A DNA stretch of 31,768 bases from a virus: positions 1 to 31,768 of IMG/VR virus record IMGVR_UViG_3300025892_002985. The stretch is one strand, 5' to 3'. The position numbers were made by a program, and so were the translations under genes. This document shows, in pieces, positions 31,246-31,768 of this stretch; position 1 is the first letter of the stretch; each line of letters opens with the position of its first letter. The notes below the pieces were generated by a model, which saw nothing but the letters and a program-made list of their open reading frames with translations, was not told the origin of the DNA and did no database searches.

Positions 31246-31768
31246 TTAATGACCGATGGCTTGCCAATAGGCGTATGCGCTACCTGTCTGTAAATCATGT
31301 TCACCAAGAAATGTTACCGAGGAGTTATTAAAACTCGTAACATATACATTCCAAGTTCCGCTAACGGCGGCTGTGTGATTGACGGTGGCGGTAACGTTTA
31401 AGCACCCATTAGGGAACTGTAATGGAAAATCTTCGCTGACTGTTGTTTGGGTATAATTAACCTGAACTCTTCCCCACTGCATAATCAAACCCGATGGTAG
31501 AATTTGATAACCATTCTCTGATAGATTAGATGATTGTTCAGCTTGGATTTGGTTTTCAACCAAAGATTCAATTTCGACTCTTGTTAATAACTCGTTACCA
31601 TCTGGATCTTGTGGGTCTTCATCACCAATAGAAGCGCCATTTTGATTTAATGTTAATAGTCTAGTGTCAGATGTGGTATTAAATATGTGTTGGGTACCTT
31701 TATAATATATTTGATTACTGGTATTACTATCATTAGAGTGTAATGAAACCATAGCCCCACCAGATGCA
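31246..31768 (-). CDS. C-terminal part of a tail fibre with gp53-like tip domain (5' end outside window)
   Basis: The frame is open to the window edge (five codons beyond the first visible ATG at 31752, reading ASGGA), so the protein is truncated here and probably much longer. The visible part has beta strands (QIYYKGTQHIFNTTSDTRLL) and an acidic linker (GDEDPQDPDGNELLTRVEIE). The last 75 residues contain the fibre-tip signature NGYQILPSGLIMQWGRVQVN, then FPNGCLNVTATVNHT and a closing SAYAYWQAIGH, matching the C-terminal domain of many phage tail fibres (putative tail fibre protein gp53-like C-terminal type). It probably binds a host receptor. It is convergent with the giant structural gene. 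Confidence 0.75.
   Translation of the reverse strand, partial: ASGGAMVSLHSNDSNTSNQIYYKGTQHIFNTTSDTRLLTLNQNGASIGDEDPQDPDGNELLTRVEIESLVENQIQAEQSSNLSENGYQILPSGLIMQWGRVQVNYTQTTVSEDFPLQFPNGCLNVTATVNHTAAVSGTWNVYVTSFNNSSVTFLGEHDLQTGSAYAYWQAIGH

Noticed and set aside
1-31768. tRNA genes, CRISPR arrays, integrase or insertion sequences
   Set aside because: I looked for cloverleaf-like arms, regularly spaced repeats and recombinase motifs and saw none; an exhaustive covariance-model search was not possible.

Overview
The window reads as part of the late (virion-assembly) region of a large, AT-rich tailed phage related to T4. It has contractile-tail baseplate genes (a gp25-type and a gp6-type wedge protein back to back), a PhoH-type ATPase, a GroES-like co-chaperonin, a possible gp62-like clamp-loader subunit, and repeated matches to the T4-type late promoter TATAAATA on both strands. 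I see no Shine-Dalgarno sequences before the start codons; starts lie in A/T-rich sequence such as ATTAAAATG. That fits a host that makes little use of Shine-Dalgarno pairing (Bacteroidota would fit), but the host is inference. I found no tRNA, rRNA, CRISPR array, integrase or transposase, and no gap over 300 bases lacks a gene.

Layout. (a) 1-4910 (+): the end of a repetitive Calx-beta-like protein, then three adhesin-type proteins sharing an N-terminal region; two carry PKD-like and BspA/DUF285 leucine-rich repeats, the third a SASA-type carbohydrate esterase. (b) 4911-5969: two small ORFs, a strong bidirectional terminator and an unknown late gene on the minus strand. (c) 6040-11393 (+): gp25-like, gp6-like and a 1034-residue PKD/propeller protein that may stand in for gp7. 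(d) 11399-15780 (+): small unknowns, PhoH, gp62-like candidate, co-chaperonin and a DinG/XPD-type helicase. (e) 15777-18127 (+): a sialyltransferase-like protein and two radical SAM/SPASM enzymes. (f) 24299 down to 18131 (-): three fibre/collar proteins followed, with tiny gaps or ATGA overlaps, by an unknown protein, two DxD glycosyltransferases and a HisC-like aminotransferase. (g) 24356-31219 (+): two giant (about 1130-residue) virion proteins with propeller- and LamG-like parts. (h) 31246-31768 (-): the C-terminal end of another tail fibre.

Most striking is the coupling of receptor-binding fibre genes to sugar-chemistry genes on the minus strand, facing a convergent cassette with a further glycosyltransferase and two radical SAM enzymes. 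I infer a late-expressed system that makes and attaches an unusual glycan, either to the phage's own fibres or to the infected cell's surface. A second notable feature is the near-constant six-base gap between TATAAATA and ATG, which would give almost leaderless late mRNAs.
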